Assembly (NCBI GenBank): GCA_000227505.4
Contig: AGIF02000001.1
Coordinates: 1 to 64,000, forward strand
Source of the DNA: a gamma proteobacterium HIMB55
GTDB taxonomy: Bacteria > Pseudomonadota > Gammaproteobacteria > Pseudomonadales > Halieaceae
DNA: 64,000 nt
Direction of reading: 5' to 3'
Positions 1 through 7,821 of the stretch are shown piece by piece. Below the pieces are notes generated by a model. That model was not told the DNA's origin and ran no database searches. It saw nothing but the letters and a program-made list of their open reading frames with translations. Position 1 is the stretch's first letter; each line of letters begins with the position of its first letter. Both the position numbers and the translations under genes were made by a program.

Positions 1-73
1 GGGCCCAGTAGGACTTGAACCTACGACCAATCGATTATGAGTCGACTGCTCTAACCAACTGAGCTATGGGCCC
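1..73 (-). tRNA. tRNA with CAU anticodon, probably tRNA-Ile2 (3' end cut by the window)
   Basis: Read on the minus strand this folds as a cloverleaf. The acceptor arm GGGCCCA pairs with TGGGCCC, followed by a D arm GCTC...GAGC, an anticodon loop CTCATAA and a T arm with GGTTCAAGTCC. The anticodon is CAU. The body (AGCAGTCGACTCATAATCGATTGGTCG type) resembles the minor isoleucine tRNA, whose C34 is converted to lysidine by TilS, more than elongator tRNA-Met, but Met cannot be excluded. The discriminator base and CCA lie before position 1. A CAU tRNA beside rpoD is also found in pseudomonads. Confidence 0.9.
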
Positions 74-243
74 CAGAAACGCAAGTGATTTGCGGGCGGC
101 GAGTGTACCACGGCGAAATCTGAAAAAGTCGGAACGATGCGCTTTTCTCAGATAAGCTCCTTTCTCAAAAACGACTACCGTTAGGTGTGCAGATAGTGGT
201 ACGTTGCGCGGGATTTTCTTAATGCAAAAATAAGCGGGTAATA

Positions 244-633
244 ATGAAACGTTTAGGGAAATGTCTTTTAGTCTTAATCATCGCCAGCTCGGGGTTTGTC
301 TCGTCATGTGCTGTTAGCGACTTTGATCTCGAGCGCGAGGTGTACGAGCGACAGATAAAACAAGTGCGCTTGGGCATGTCATTTGATGAATTTCAGAACC
401 TATTTCCGCAACGCATTTCGCGCGGTGCTAATAAAGGCGATTTCGGTACCTTGGCCGCGTATGAAGTGGCATACGCGTATTACTCATTTGCAGCGACGGG
501 TGTGCAGCGGCGCAATACTTTCACCGGCACTGAGCGAGTGGTTACCTGGTTTTTCTTTTTAGACGATCGCCTCATCAAAACGGGCAGTGTTGATGCATGG
601 CCCACTGAGGTGGAGATTCGAGCTGCTCGCTAA
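244..633 (+). CDS. Small lipoprotein, possibly BamE/SmpA-like fold
   Basis: A 129-residue protein with a short basic N-terminus, a hydrophobic stretch and a lipobox ending at Cys22 (V-S-S-C), so it is probably lipidated and held in the envelope. The mature part begins with an acidic stretch. It then has a segment with the pattern I-K-Q-V-R-L-G-M-S-F-D-E-F at about residues 38-50, reminiscent of the helix opening SmpA/BamE-like domains (R-x-G-M-T-x-x-E-V), and a C-terminal strand ending in a hydrophobic W-F-F-F-L-D-D-R-L. That resemblance is a motif impression only. Its ribosome-binding site is weak. It stands alone, convergent with the flavin oxidoreductase downstream. The function is unknown. 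Confidence 0.72.
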   Translation: MKRLGKCLLVLIIASSGFVSSCAVSDFDLEREVYERQIKQVRLGMSFDEFQNLFPQRISRGANKGDFGTLAAYEVAYAYYSFAATGVQRRNTFTGTERVVTWFFFLDDRLIKTGSVDAWPTEVEIRAAR

Positions 634-672
634 AACGCTTGGTTTTAGTGGCAGCTCTTGCCCTGACCAGCC

Positions 673-1953
673 TTATCCCTTTCGAGTTGCCATCCATGCT
701 GCTGCGGCTTTTTGCTGAGCCATAGTGGCGGCGAAAACAGTGAGCTTAGGATCTGTAGACCCTGTTCGGCCAATGTTGGCTATCTGCTCATAAAACCAAA
801 ATTGCGTCGCGAACGAGTTGATGGTCCGTACGGCGTTGAACCGCGTGAGCCACATCAACCAACTGGGAAGAAGTGAGAGGTTGTCCTCGTATCGAGCAAG
901 TTCGTCTGCCCCGTCGAGTAGTTGGTTGGGACCGTCTGCGTCTACGCAGAGGGGGCGACCCAAGCCAATCATGTCCGCACCACCCGTTTCCAAAACATGA
1001 TTCATGACCTCTCTGCGACGAAGGCCACCGGTCACCATGATGGGGATGGATAGTTGATCCCGCATGGCCTTTGCGAAATCTACAAAATAGGCCTCACGCG
1101 CCAGTGTGCTGCGGGCAAGCGACTGCTCTTCGATGGGCTCAACACCATCAAGATTGAGCAGTCGTGGCTGCTCGTAGGTGCCACCCGAAATTTCCAGCAG
1201 GTCAACACCGGCTTCCGCTAGCCACGTTGCCACCGTCAATGAGTCATCAAAATCAAACCCGCCCTTTTGGAAGTCTGCACTATTGAGTTTTACGGAGATG
1301 GGGAAGTCTGCGCCGAGCGCCTCTCGTGCTTTGGTGACGATGGCAATGAGTGCCCGTGCACGATTTTCAAGTGAGCCACCCCATTCGTCATCGCGCTGAT
1401 TCGTTAGCGGGCTTAAGAATTGAGACAGCAAATAGCCGTGTGCGGAGTGAAATTGTACGCCCGTAAAGCCCGCCTCTTTGCAGGTGACTGCGCAACCCAC
1501 AAACCGGTCAATAACCGACTCGATCTCCTCTGCGGTTAATGCAACAGGTTCACCAAACTGGCTTTGGGGTAAACGCAGGCGGACGGCAGATGGCGCCTTT
1601 GGTGCTGGGTTAACGATCTTTTGTGTTTGTCGACCCGCATGGCTGATCTGTGCCCACAAATGATTACCGTTGCGAGTGCCTGCCGCAGCCATTCTTGCAA
1701 GTGCTGCAAACGCACTTTCAGAGAGCTGTCGGTCGACGATGACGTTGCCGGGGCGTTCAAGGTGATCACCATCTACCTGAATATTCCCCGAGAGTAGGAT
1801 GCCAGAACCGCCGTCGCTCCAGATGCCGTAGAGCCGTTCTAGCTCCTCTGATGCAGTTCCGTCTGGATGTGCCAGGCCTTCAGTCATGGCGGCTTTACAC
1901 ATACGGTTAGGCACTACCGCACCACAGGGTAGTGTCAAAGGTTGCTCTAGCAT
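673..1953 (-). CDS. NADH:flavin oxidoreductase, Old Yellow Enzyme family
   Basis: A 426-residue TIM-barrel flavoenzyme that binds FMN and uses NAD(P)H to reduce activated alkenes or related substrates. Family hallmarks seen are the N-terminal N-R-M-C-K-A-A-M-T-E segment (about 16-25), Q-I-S-H-A-G-R-Q (102-109), the active-site H-S-A-H-G-Y-L-L-S-Q-F-L-S-P (169-182) followed by N-Q-R-D-D-E-W-G-G, and a late G-G-A-D-M-I-G-L-G-R-P phosphate-binding loop. It lacks the C-terminal Fe-S/flavodoxin extension of 2,4-dienoyl-CoA reductase. It is the last gene of a minus-strand series that includes a thioesterase and cytochromes, so a role in lipid or aromatic catabolism is possible. The substrate cannot be told from sequence. 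A second, different OYE gene lies at 59211-60287. Confidence 0.92.
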   Translation of the reverse strand: MLEQPLTLPCGAVVPNRMCKAAMTEGLAHPDGTASEELERLYGIWSDGGSGILLSGNIQVDGDHLERPGNVIVDRQLSESAFAALARMAAAGTRNGNHLWAQISHAGRQTQKIVNPAPKAPSAVRLRLPQSQFGEPVALTAEEIESVIDRFVGCAVTCKEAGFTGVQFHSAHGYLLSQFLSPLTNQRDDEWGGSLENRARALIAIVTKAREALGADFPISVKLNSADFQKGGFDFDDSLTVATWLAEAGVDLLEISGGTYEQPRLLNLDGVEPIEEQSLARSTLAREAYFVDFAKAMRDQLSIPIMVTGGLRRREVMNHVLETGGADMIGLGRPLCVDADGPNQLLDGADELARYEDNLSLLPSWLMWLTRFNAVRTINSFATQFWFYEQIANIGRTGSTDPKLTVFAATMAQQKAAAAWMATRKG

Positions 1954-2012
1954 TTTGATCTCCGTTTACTTCTTATTAGGACCGTTACTCGCGGGCCTTT
2001 ATGTTTCGGACT

Positions 2013-2573
2013 TTATTCTTCGGGTTCGAGTGTTACGTGGCAGCGTTGATCCTGCAGTAACTCTGCCGATGCTAGATCATAAACGAAATTTTGCCGGTAT
2101 TTATCCATGAACTCGTTATCTTGAGTTCTGAGACGCTTTCGCTGCAGGGCGCTTAGATATCGGCGAACATCATCTTGCGACTTCAGAATGAGTGGCGGGA
2201 CCTCAGCAGTGTTGCCATCGGGACTTTTAGCCACCATAGTGAAGTAGCAGGTGTTGGTGTGTTTGCTAATACCCGCTTGCAGGTTTTCTGCGACCACTTT
2301 GATGCCAACAACCAGGGACTTTCGACCCACATAGTTGACGGATCCCATGAGTTTAATGACCTCGCCCACTTCTACCGGTTGCAAAAACTCCACGTTATCA
2401 ACCGAGACAGTAACGCAATAATTTCCAGCATGTTTACTGGCGCATACGTAGGCCACCTTGTCCATCAGCGACATCAGCGTTCCGCCGTGAACCTTGCCAC
2501 CAAAGTTGGCATAGCTGGGCACCATAAGTTCGATAATGGTGCTTTGCGAGTAAGCGACGGTGTGTCCTTCCAC
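2013..2573 (-). CDS. Acyl-CoA thioesterase, hotdog ACOT/YciA type
   Basis: A 186-residue hotdog-fold protein. The segment G-G-K-V-H-G-G-T-L-M-S-L-M-D-K-V-A-Y (about 25-42) is the substrate-binding helix of YciA/ACOT-type thioesterases, with Asp in the expected catalytic helix position. It is followed by V-S-V-D-N-V-E-F-L-Q-P-V (56-67) and V-N-Y-V-G-R-K-S-L-V-V. Such enzymes hydrolyse acyl-CoA to free acid plus CoA in the cytosol. The protein is about 50 residues longer than YciA, with a charged C-terminal tail. It lies 54 bases after the Fe-S flavoprotein gene and 59 before the OYE gene on the same strand, so read-through from the cytochrome operon is possible. Acyl-chain specificity is unknown. 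Confidence 0.88.
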   Translation of the reverse strand: MEGHTVAYSQSTIIELMVPSYANFGGKVHGGTLMSLMDKVAYVCASKHAGNYCVTVSVDNVEFLQPVEVGEVIKLMGSVNYVGRKSLVVGIKVVAENLQAGISKHTNTCYFTMVAKSPDGNTAEVPPLILKSQDDVRRYLSALQRKRLRTQDNEFMDKYRQNFVYDLASAELLQDQRCHVTLEPEE

Positions 2574-2627
2574 AGTGGATTCCTTGCGAGTGTTGAGCTG
2601 TTTTTACCGACCCGGTGGAGGTCTGGA

Positions 2628-3833
2628 TCAGCGCTCGTCCTCACTTGGCGTAAGACCATAGGGTTCGGCAAGCTTCCACACGTGTGGGGGCACCATAGTT
2701 CGCAGTCTTTTCGGCGCTGTGCGGCGAAGGTGGAGGATGGACTCAGCCGCTTTCATCTCGAGGCGCGTGCGCGCAAACTCGAGGCCCTTGGGGCCCGTCA
2801 GCGGCATGATTTTGCCCACGATAGGGCGCAGCCATTGCGGCATCCTTCGTAGGGGCAGACCGCCGGTTGCTCGGCGTGTATTTTCGATAAACCCTCTCAC
2901 CGCGGCGTGTCGCTTTCCAGAGGTGGAGGGTGCCTTTAATGTGAGTTCTGAGCGAATTGCATTGAGCGCTTTCTCGCCTTTTTGGTTGCGAACGAGTAGC
3001 CACTGATCCCCGCGACCGCCCATATAGCCAACGGTGATGTCTGAGAGTGTATTGACGTAGTCGACACAGGTCCGACAGGTCAGAGGAAAGAAGTCATCTC
3101 GTAGGTCAGCAATGGGCAGCTGAAGGAATGGAATTCGTCGTTTTTTGCCTGTATCAAATCGAAGTTCAACGTGGAAGTCGGGCATGAATTCTAGGTAGTT
3201 AATTCGCTCGGGGTTGCGATCCAGAAGCGACAAAAATTCATGGAAATTTTCAGTGGTGGTGTTGTCCGAGCAGGGCGTGCCGATGACGACGAGGTGCTCC
3301 AAGCCAAGTTCTTTTTCTAGCGAACGAAGTGCATAGATTTGGCAGGGTATCCCGATAACTGCAATTCGCTTATGTCCATCAGCGATGGCGGGTTCGAGGA
3401 GTTCGAGGAGCGGAGCGTATCCCATCCGCATACCCCTGCAGCTCGCCATGTCTTGTGCATCGGTAATCAGTCTTGGTACGGGTTTCCATGGATCGTTCGC
3501 GTCAGGCCCAACGCACAGAACCGCCGAGACGTCGCCAGACGCTAAAAGCGCTTCCCCTAGTCGTGTGGTTATGCCGGTCCACTGTGCGCCGTTACGTTTC
3601 GGTGCGAGCGCCGCTTGGTGCATCTCTTCGACCACGCCGAAAAAAGGTTCTACATCACCTTCGGGTTGTCGCACACGGCCGTGGGTCTGCTCTTCAAGCC
3701 GCGCATAGTCAGGGCTGATAAATTGGCAGGCGTAACCACAGCGTCCGGGCTCACTGGTCCGGCTGATACCACAGTCGGTGCAGAGCTTTCGATGCGGTGC
3801 CGAATCCTGTTCTTGCACCGCTATGAGGTTCAT
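2628..3833 (-). CDS. Fe-S flavoprotein of the FrhB family, resembling divinyl chlorophyllide 8-vinyl reductase BciB
   Basis: A 401-residue cytosolic protein of the coenzyme F420 hydrogenase beta-subunit family. Cys18, Cys21, Cys32 and Cys36 near the N-terminus look like ligands of a [4Fe-4S] cluster, and further cysteines lie in G-I-P-C-Q-I, G-T-P-C-S-D-N and T-C-R-T-C-V-D-Y. Stretches such as L-E-E-Q-T-H-G-R, G-A-Q-W-T-G-I, L-R-S-L-E-K-E-L-G-L-E, D-Y-V-N-T-L-S-D, V-G-Y-M-G-G and G-P-K-G-L-E-F-A-R are, as I recall, typical of BciB and plant hydroxymethyl-chlorophyll reductase, which are FAD plus Fe-S enzymes using reduced ferredoxin. The start overlaps the beta-helix gene by four bases (ATGA). 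Either it is a true BciB, implying bacteriochlorophyll synthesis elsewhere, or a relative recruited to the cytochrome operon. Family assignment is firm; the substrate is not. Confidence 0.85.
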   Translation of the reverse strand: MNLIAVQEQDSAPHRKLCTDCGISRTSEPGRCGYACQFISPDYARLEEQTHGRVRQPEGDVEPFFGVVEEMHQAALAPKRNGAQWTGITTRLGEALLASGDVSAVLCVGPDANDPWKPVPRLITDAQDMASCRGMRMGYAPLLELLEPAIADGHKRIAVIGIPCQIYALRSLEKELGLEHLVVIGTPCSDNTTTENFHEFLSLLDRNPERINYLEFMPDFHVELRFDTGKKRRIPFLQLPIADLRDDFFPLTCRTCVDYVNTLSDITVGYMGGRGDQWLLVRNQKGEKALNAIRSELTLKAPSTSGKRHAAVRGFIENTRRATGGLPLRRMPQWLRPIVGKIMPLTGPKGLEFARTRLEMKAAESILHLRRTAPKRLRTMVPPHVWKLAEPYGLTPSEDER

Positions 3834-5275
3834 CCGTCTAAGCCCAGCATGTATTCGGCGACGAGCAAGCGCATGTCTTCAGACACATGGCCTTGAGGTG
3901 GCATCGCTGGGAAGTCGGGTCGGCGTTTCACGGGATTGGCAACGTAATCCGCAAGCGCCTGAACGTCATTGCCATATTGCGCTTGAATGACCAGGGCCGG
4001 TGGGCCAATCAGCCGCACGTTATACGCGTGACAGCCGGCACAGATGCCGTTGTAAACAACTTCAGCACCACCTGCGTCCGCAGTAATGATGCGAGGATCA
4101 GCAGGTGCTTCCAACATTTTGGTGGCGAGCTGGCGTGAGGTGCCGATATCAGTCGCGGTAGCAACGGCATCAGCAGCACGCACAGTAGGGGCATCACAGT
4201 CTGCCCACTCTTCAAGTCCGTAGGACCGGTAGGCGTCACGGCGAGATATACAACTGCCACGCTCTTTATCGGCGGCAGATTGATAAGCCAGAATATCTGG
4301 GCCCTTAGTGCTGAACTTACTGAGCATTAAGAGCTTCATCTCTCCGTCGGGATCGTTGCCATTGTCGAACATGACATTGTTGCGAATTTCCACGTTATCG
4401 GAGTGCGGGTCCGAGCCTTTGTCGCTTGCAACCTCGGTCACAAAATCGCCACTTGTGACGATGATGCCCCCCGTATTGTTGCCTGTGATGATGTTGTCTT
4501 CGATAACCACCTGGTCTCCTGACATCACAAGTACGCCTGTGCCTGAGGGAATACCTGCAACCAGCGAGCCGGGGATGGCAAAGTTAGGTGTGTTGTTGTT
4601 GGTTACGAAGTTGCGACGAATAATCGCATCGTAAGAAGATTTGATGGGCAGTCCGGGAGTGATGAAGACCAGAATGCCACCGGTGTTATTTCTAGCAACG
4701 TTCCCCTCGACTAAAACGTGGCGGCTGTTCTCAACTTCGATGCCTGCGACATTGTCAAAGACTTGGTTGTTGCGCACGTCGATGTAGTCAGACATACCAA
4801 CATAGATCGCTGCATCCTCAATTTCACTGAGAATGTTGTTTTCAATCAGACCGTTGTGGCCAAACTCAGGGAAAATGCCGTAAAGGCCAGTATCGATAAC
4901 CCAGTTGTTTCTAATCGAGAAGTTGTTTCCCGACTGCCCCATGATGGCATTGCCTTTGTACTTTGTGATTTTGAACCACTCAACACTAAAGCCGTTTCCT
5001 GAATAGAGGATCGCATCGTTGAGAACCTTCTCGCCGTCGAGGTGGGGCCACTCGCCGTCTTCAACCACGCCAACCAGTGAAATATCGTCTTTGTCGACAA
5101 ACACAGTCTCGTGATAAGTGCCCGGGTAGACCTTGATCGTGTCACCTGCCTTGGCCTTGGTAACGGCTGCTTGAATCGACCCGCCCTCTTTGACTTCTAA
5201 AGTAGCTGCTTGGGTGGTAGCCGCTAAAAGCGCTACCAACATTATTGACAGTGCTGTGGTGAGTTTTATTTTCAT
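3830..5275 (-). CDS. Periplasmic parallel beta-helix protein fused to a C-terminal cytochrome c domain
   Basis: A 481-residue exported protein with a Sec signal peptide (cleavage near A-T-T-Q-A-A, residue 23). Residues about 25-310 are successive right-handed beta-helix rungs with recurring N-N-x-I/V and G-I-x-V/I units, like the NosD/pectate-lyase fold. A linker follows, then a cytochrome c domain with one heme site C-A-G-C-H at 412-416 and a candidate axial Met in A-M-P-P-Q at 458. Related beta-helix proteins of unknown function occur in exported gene pairs; the fused heme is the point of interest. The gene sits between a diheme peroxidase (one-base overlap) and the Fe-S flavoprotein (ATGA overlap), so the products are probably made together. 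The helix may bind a glycan or other large ligand while the heme carries electrons; this is inference. Confidence 0.88.
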   Translation of the reverse strand: MKIKLTTALSIMLVALLAATTQAATLEVKEGGSIQAAVTKAKAGDTIKVYPGTYHETVFVDKDDISLVGVVEDGEWPHLDGEKVLNDAILYSGNGFSVEWFKITKYKGNAIMGQSGNNFSIRNNWVIDTGLYGIFPEFGHNGLIENNILSEIEDAAIYVGMSDYIDVRNNQVFDNVAGIEVENSRHVLVEGNVARNNTGGILVFITPGLPIKSSYDAIIRRNFVTNNNTPNFAIPGSLVAGIPSGTGVLVMSGDQVVIEDNIITGNNTGGIIVTSGDFVTEVASDKGSDPHSDNVEIRNNVMFDNGNDPDGEMKLLMLSKFSTKGPDILAYQSAADKERGSCISRRDAYRSYGLEEWADCDAPTVRAADAVATATDIGTSRQLATKMLEAPADPRIITADAGGAEVVYNGICAGCHAYNVRLIGPPALVIQAQYGNDVQALADYVANPVKRRPDFPAMPPQGHVSEDMRLLVAEYMLGLDG

Positions 5276-6570
5276 TATTGTGACCTCGATGTCAGACGCT
5301 CACGCTGCTGTTCTTGGTGGCGAACTTGTCGTTTCTGCTGTTGGTGTAGAGAGTGCTCTGCATCACCATACTTTTGTTCCAACTGAATTGCTCGCCCCGG
5401 TACCAAACCAGACGGAACTCGCTCGGGTATGGCAGGCATAAAGCCTTCATCGGTCAGAGCGTGGAGGAAATCGACCAATCTGTCGAGTTCTACGTCTCGA
5501 AGATTGGGCTCCCAGATATGCCAATGAATAAGAAGGTTCTCGTTCTCGGGTACGGCATGGCCTCTTCCACCGTTGTAGAAGGCCACCGTATCGCGCAGTG
5601 TTTCGAAGTTTCCTTGGTGCATGTAGGGCGCAGTTTTTGCGATGTTGCGTAGGCTTGGCACGCGAAAGCCGCCTCTCTGACTTGGTATGCCTGATGTTGC
5701 CCCAGCGCCGGGATCGAAGGGCCTACCCTCCGGTTCCGGTACGCCAATGATCGCGATCTCCTGATTACTAAAAAGGGGGGGTGTATGACATTCACCGCAT
5801 CTAGATACAAAGGAGCGGAAGACATTGAGTCCTTCGAGTTCACTAGGTGAAAGACTGTCATGAATGCCGTGGGCGTAAAAGTCATACCGGCTGTTTAGCG
5901 ATACTAGGGATGCTTCAAACGCGCTGAGCGCTGAATAGACCTGATCTAAGTGGATCTCGGGTGTTCCAAATGCATCGGCGAAAAGCTTTAGGTAGGTGTC
6001 ATTACTCGAAAGGTCGGCCAATAATTTTTCAGGTGTGGTACCCATTTCATTAGATGAGTACAGCGGGCCGAGGAGTTGGGTTTCGAGCGTTGTTTTACTG
6101 CCATCCCAAAGCAAGGTGTCGAAGAAGCCAATATTCCAAAGGCTCGGCGCTGAGCGTTCGAGCACTGCGCCATTGATGCCAAGGGCACGACCTCGGCCAT
6201 CCGCAAAGCCATGATCCGGATCGTGGCAGCTCGAACAGGCGACAGTGTTATCGCCCGATAGCACCGGATCGAAAAAGAGGTAGCGGCCGAGGTCAATGAC
6301 CTCTGGCCTGAAACCATCCCGGATATCAGGAAGACCTGCACGTGGACCACCAACGCCACTGTCGTGGGGTGACGAATAGCTGTCGTAGAGCGTTTGAAGG
6401 TCACAGCCCCGCTCCGCTGAGAGCACAAAACCAGCAGGGCACACTTTTGCCAATTCGAAATCGGTGTCCGCGCCATTTGCCAGGGTGACGGGCGCTAGCC
6501 ACATCGCCACCAGAAGACCTAATCTGAATTTACTCAGCGAGTGAGGCCACATAGGTCGAAACATCGTCAA
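5275..6570 (-). CDS. Diheme cytochrome c peroxidase / MauG-family protein
   Basis: A 431-residue periplasmic protein with an N-terminal signal (hydrophobic stretch about 17-31, cleavage near A-N-G-A). It carries two c-type heme sites, C-S-S-C-H at 112-116 and C-G-E-C-H at 258-262, within the usual frame of bacterial cytochrome c peroxidases and MauG relatives (L-G-R-Y-L-F-F-D-P-V-L-S before heme 1; A-P-S-L-W-N-I-G-F-F between; A-P-Y-M-H-Q-G-N-F after heme 2). Such enzymes reduce H2O2 or oxidise a partner protein through high-valent heme. An extra Cys pair (Cys44, Cys56) lies near the mature N-terminus, and the last 35 residues form an odd Gln/Arg/His-rich tail. It overlaps the upstream cytochrome c4 gene by 41 bases. 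The tyrosine or tryptophan deciding CCP versus MauG activity was not assigned. Confidence 0.92.
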   Translation of the reverse strand: MTMFRPMWPHSLSKFRLGLLVAMWLAPVTLANGADTDFELAKVCPAGFVLSAERGCDLQTLYDSYSSPHDSGVGGPRAGLPDIRDGFRPEVIDLGRYLFFDPVLSGDNTVACSSCHDPDHGFADGRGRALGINGAVLERSAPSLWNIGFFDTLLWDGSKTTLETQLLGPLYSSNEMGTTPEKLLADLSSNDTYLKLFADAFGTPEIHLDQVYSALSAFEASLVSLNSRYDFYAHGIHDSLSPSELEGLNVFRSFVSRCGECHTPPLFSNQEIAIIGVPEPEGRPFDPGAGATSGIPSQRGGFRVPSLRNIAKTAPYMHQGNFETLRDTVAFYNGGRGHAVPENENLLIHWHIWEPNLRDVELDRLVDFLHALTDEGFMPAIPERVPSGLVPGRAIQLEQKYGDAEHSLHQQQKRQVRHQEQQRERLTSRSQ

Positions 6571-7144
6571 TGAGCTGTGGATCTCTTAGCGCTTTGGCCA
6601 AACGCGCCATTTGCTGACCATATCGATCGTCGGGGTGGCCGCCACGACGCCCCTCAGCGAAGTGCAGGTACTGGCGGCTTAGGTAATTTTGACTAAGCCC
6701 TAAAAGATTGGGTGCACCAAGCGCGTCGTTGCCTATTCCAGTGGTTCCGTGACACGCGCTGCAATAGGCGTTGTAAAGATCTTTGCCACGCGCTGTATTG
6801 CCAGCCTGGATCGCTCCAGCTGTTCTGTTGATAGCTGGAAAAGCATCAATGGCGCTAGTCGCACTGGCCAGCACCGGAGCATCAAGCGATGCGATTGCCG
6901 CGATCATTGTCTGCGTATAGCTGTCCTCACTCTTGCGCCAGCCGGCCCAAAATCCTTCAAGTTGCCGTTGGATATACGCCGCTGATAACTGGGTAAGGTT
7001 TGGTGCGCCCAAAGCGTCATTTCCCTGGCCGCTTGCTCCATGGCAATGCGCACAATGCGTCTGATAACTGTCGTTTGCAGCCACAGAGGTCGTCATCAGT
7101 AATAGGGCAGTCAGGGCTATGCGCAGTAAGGGTTTGCGGGTCAT
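6530..7144 (-). CDS. Diheme cytochrome c, c4-like
   Basis: A 204-residue exported protein with signal peptide (cleavage after S-V-A-A, about residue 23). It contains two tandem cytochrome c domains with C-A-H-C-H at 31-35 and C-S-A-C-H at 128-132. Each is followed by nearly the same G-N-D-A-L-G-A-P-N-L motif, showing internal duplication. This is the c4 layout, a periplasmic carrier that shuttles electrons to terminal oxidases or peroxidases. It is the first gene of the cytochrome operon, directly behind a TTGTCA/TATACT promoter, and is the likely electron donor or acceptor for the diheme peroxidase and the beta-helix cytochrome encoded just after it. Methionine axial ligands are plausible at Q-T-M and Q-Q-M in the two halves. 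Confidence 0.92.
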   Translation of the reverse strand: MTRKPLLRIALTALLLMTTSVAANDSYQTHCAHCHGASGQGNDALGAPNLTQLSAAYIQRQLEGFWAGWRKSEDSYTQTMIAAIASLDAPVLASATSAIDAFPAINRTAGAIQAGNTARGKDLYNAYCSACHGTTGIGNDALGAPNLLGLSQNYLSRQYLHFAEGRRGGHPDDRYGQQMARLAKALRDPQLIDDVSTYVASLAE

Positions 7145-7178
7145 CTGCTGGTTTTAATTCTTTTTGATATCGCGAAAC

Positions 7179-7206
7179 AGTATAAACGTCATAGCGAGGG
7201 TGACAA
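7179..7206 (-). promoter_or_regulatory. Sigma70 promoter of the cytochrome c4-peroxidase-beta-helix operon
   Basis: On the minus strand a -35 TTGTCA (7201-7206) and a -10 TATACT (7179-7184) are separated by 16 bases. The predicted transcript start lies about 28 bases before the ATG at 7144. No clear FNR (TTGAT-N4-ATCAA) or CRP box was seen beside it. Confidence 0.65.
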
Positions 7207-7340
7207 ATGATCCACGTCCTCTGGAGAGACAGGATTTGAAATTTGCTGCCGCCACGTTGGCATCCCTTTAGTCATAGCTCTTACCGTAGATGCGCGCTAA
7301 GCTCGGAAAAAACCGTAGCTAAAAGAATAATGAGTAAAGC

Positions 7341-7811
7341 ATGGAGTTTTTAAAGCAGACCTGTCGTGCAACGCTGAGGGAAGGATTGAGTGAACTCTAC
7401 TGCCACGCGCCTGAGGTGGCCGAGGTGTCAGATCGCAAAGGCAAGAGTTTTAGGGATCACGATCTCACCCACGTCATTTTCGGTTGCGATACATCACTCG
7501 AGGGTGAAATTTTACTAAAGCCTTGGATCTTATTTGGTACAACGATCACGGTGGATGAAATAAAAGCCTACCAGGCCGACCCCGAGGTTAAGCGTCTCAA
7601 TGAAGAAGGACTTGAGATGATGGGAGGTAGGCTCAAGACTTATATCTTGGCCTTCATCTACTATTTTCCGATGTTCTTCTGGATCTGGCTGCGCTGTGTG
7701 AGAAACATGACAGAAAAGTGGCCTCACTCAGAAGTGACTGAGGCAATGCTAGACACACCACTTGAAGAGCTGCGTCGACGCTACGGAATAACGCTATACC
7801 GGCATCGCTAG
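7341..7811 (+). CDS. Coq4-like protein with the HDxxHx11E motif
   Basis: A 156-residue protein transcribed away from the cytochrome operon. It contains H40-D41-L-T-H44 followed after exactly eleven residues by E56. This is the metal-ligand signature of Coq4, which in eukaryotes acts in ubiquinone synthesis (recently linked to oxidative decarboxylation at C1 of the quinone ring). The sequence after the motif (I-L-L-K-P-W-I-L-F-G-T-T) also has the expected helical, membrane-peripheral character. A hydrophobic segment follows at about 106-121 (I-L-A-F-I-Y-Y-F-P-M-F-F-W-I-W-L). It is shorter than mitochondrial Coq4. The ubiquinone hydroxylase gene coq7 lies at 31358-32005. A quinone role is inference; the motif itself is directly visible. 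Confidence 0.7.
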   Translation: MEFLKQTCRATLREGLSELYCHAPEVAEVSDRKGKSFRDHDLTHVIFGCDTSLEGEILLKPWILFGTTITVDEIKAYQADPEVKRLNEEGLEMMGGRLKTYILAFIYYFPMFFWIWLRCVRNMTEKWPHSEVTEAMLDTPLEELRRRYGITLYRHR

Positions 7812-7821
7812 TGCTCTGAGT

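Noticed and set aside
2175-2852. A 225-codon plus-strand open frame over the thioesterase and Fe-S flavoprotein genes
   Set aside because: It is antisense to two genes with clear family motifs, and its own translation has no recognisable pattern or ribosome site.
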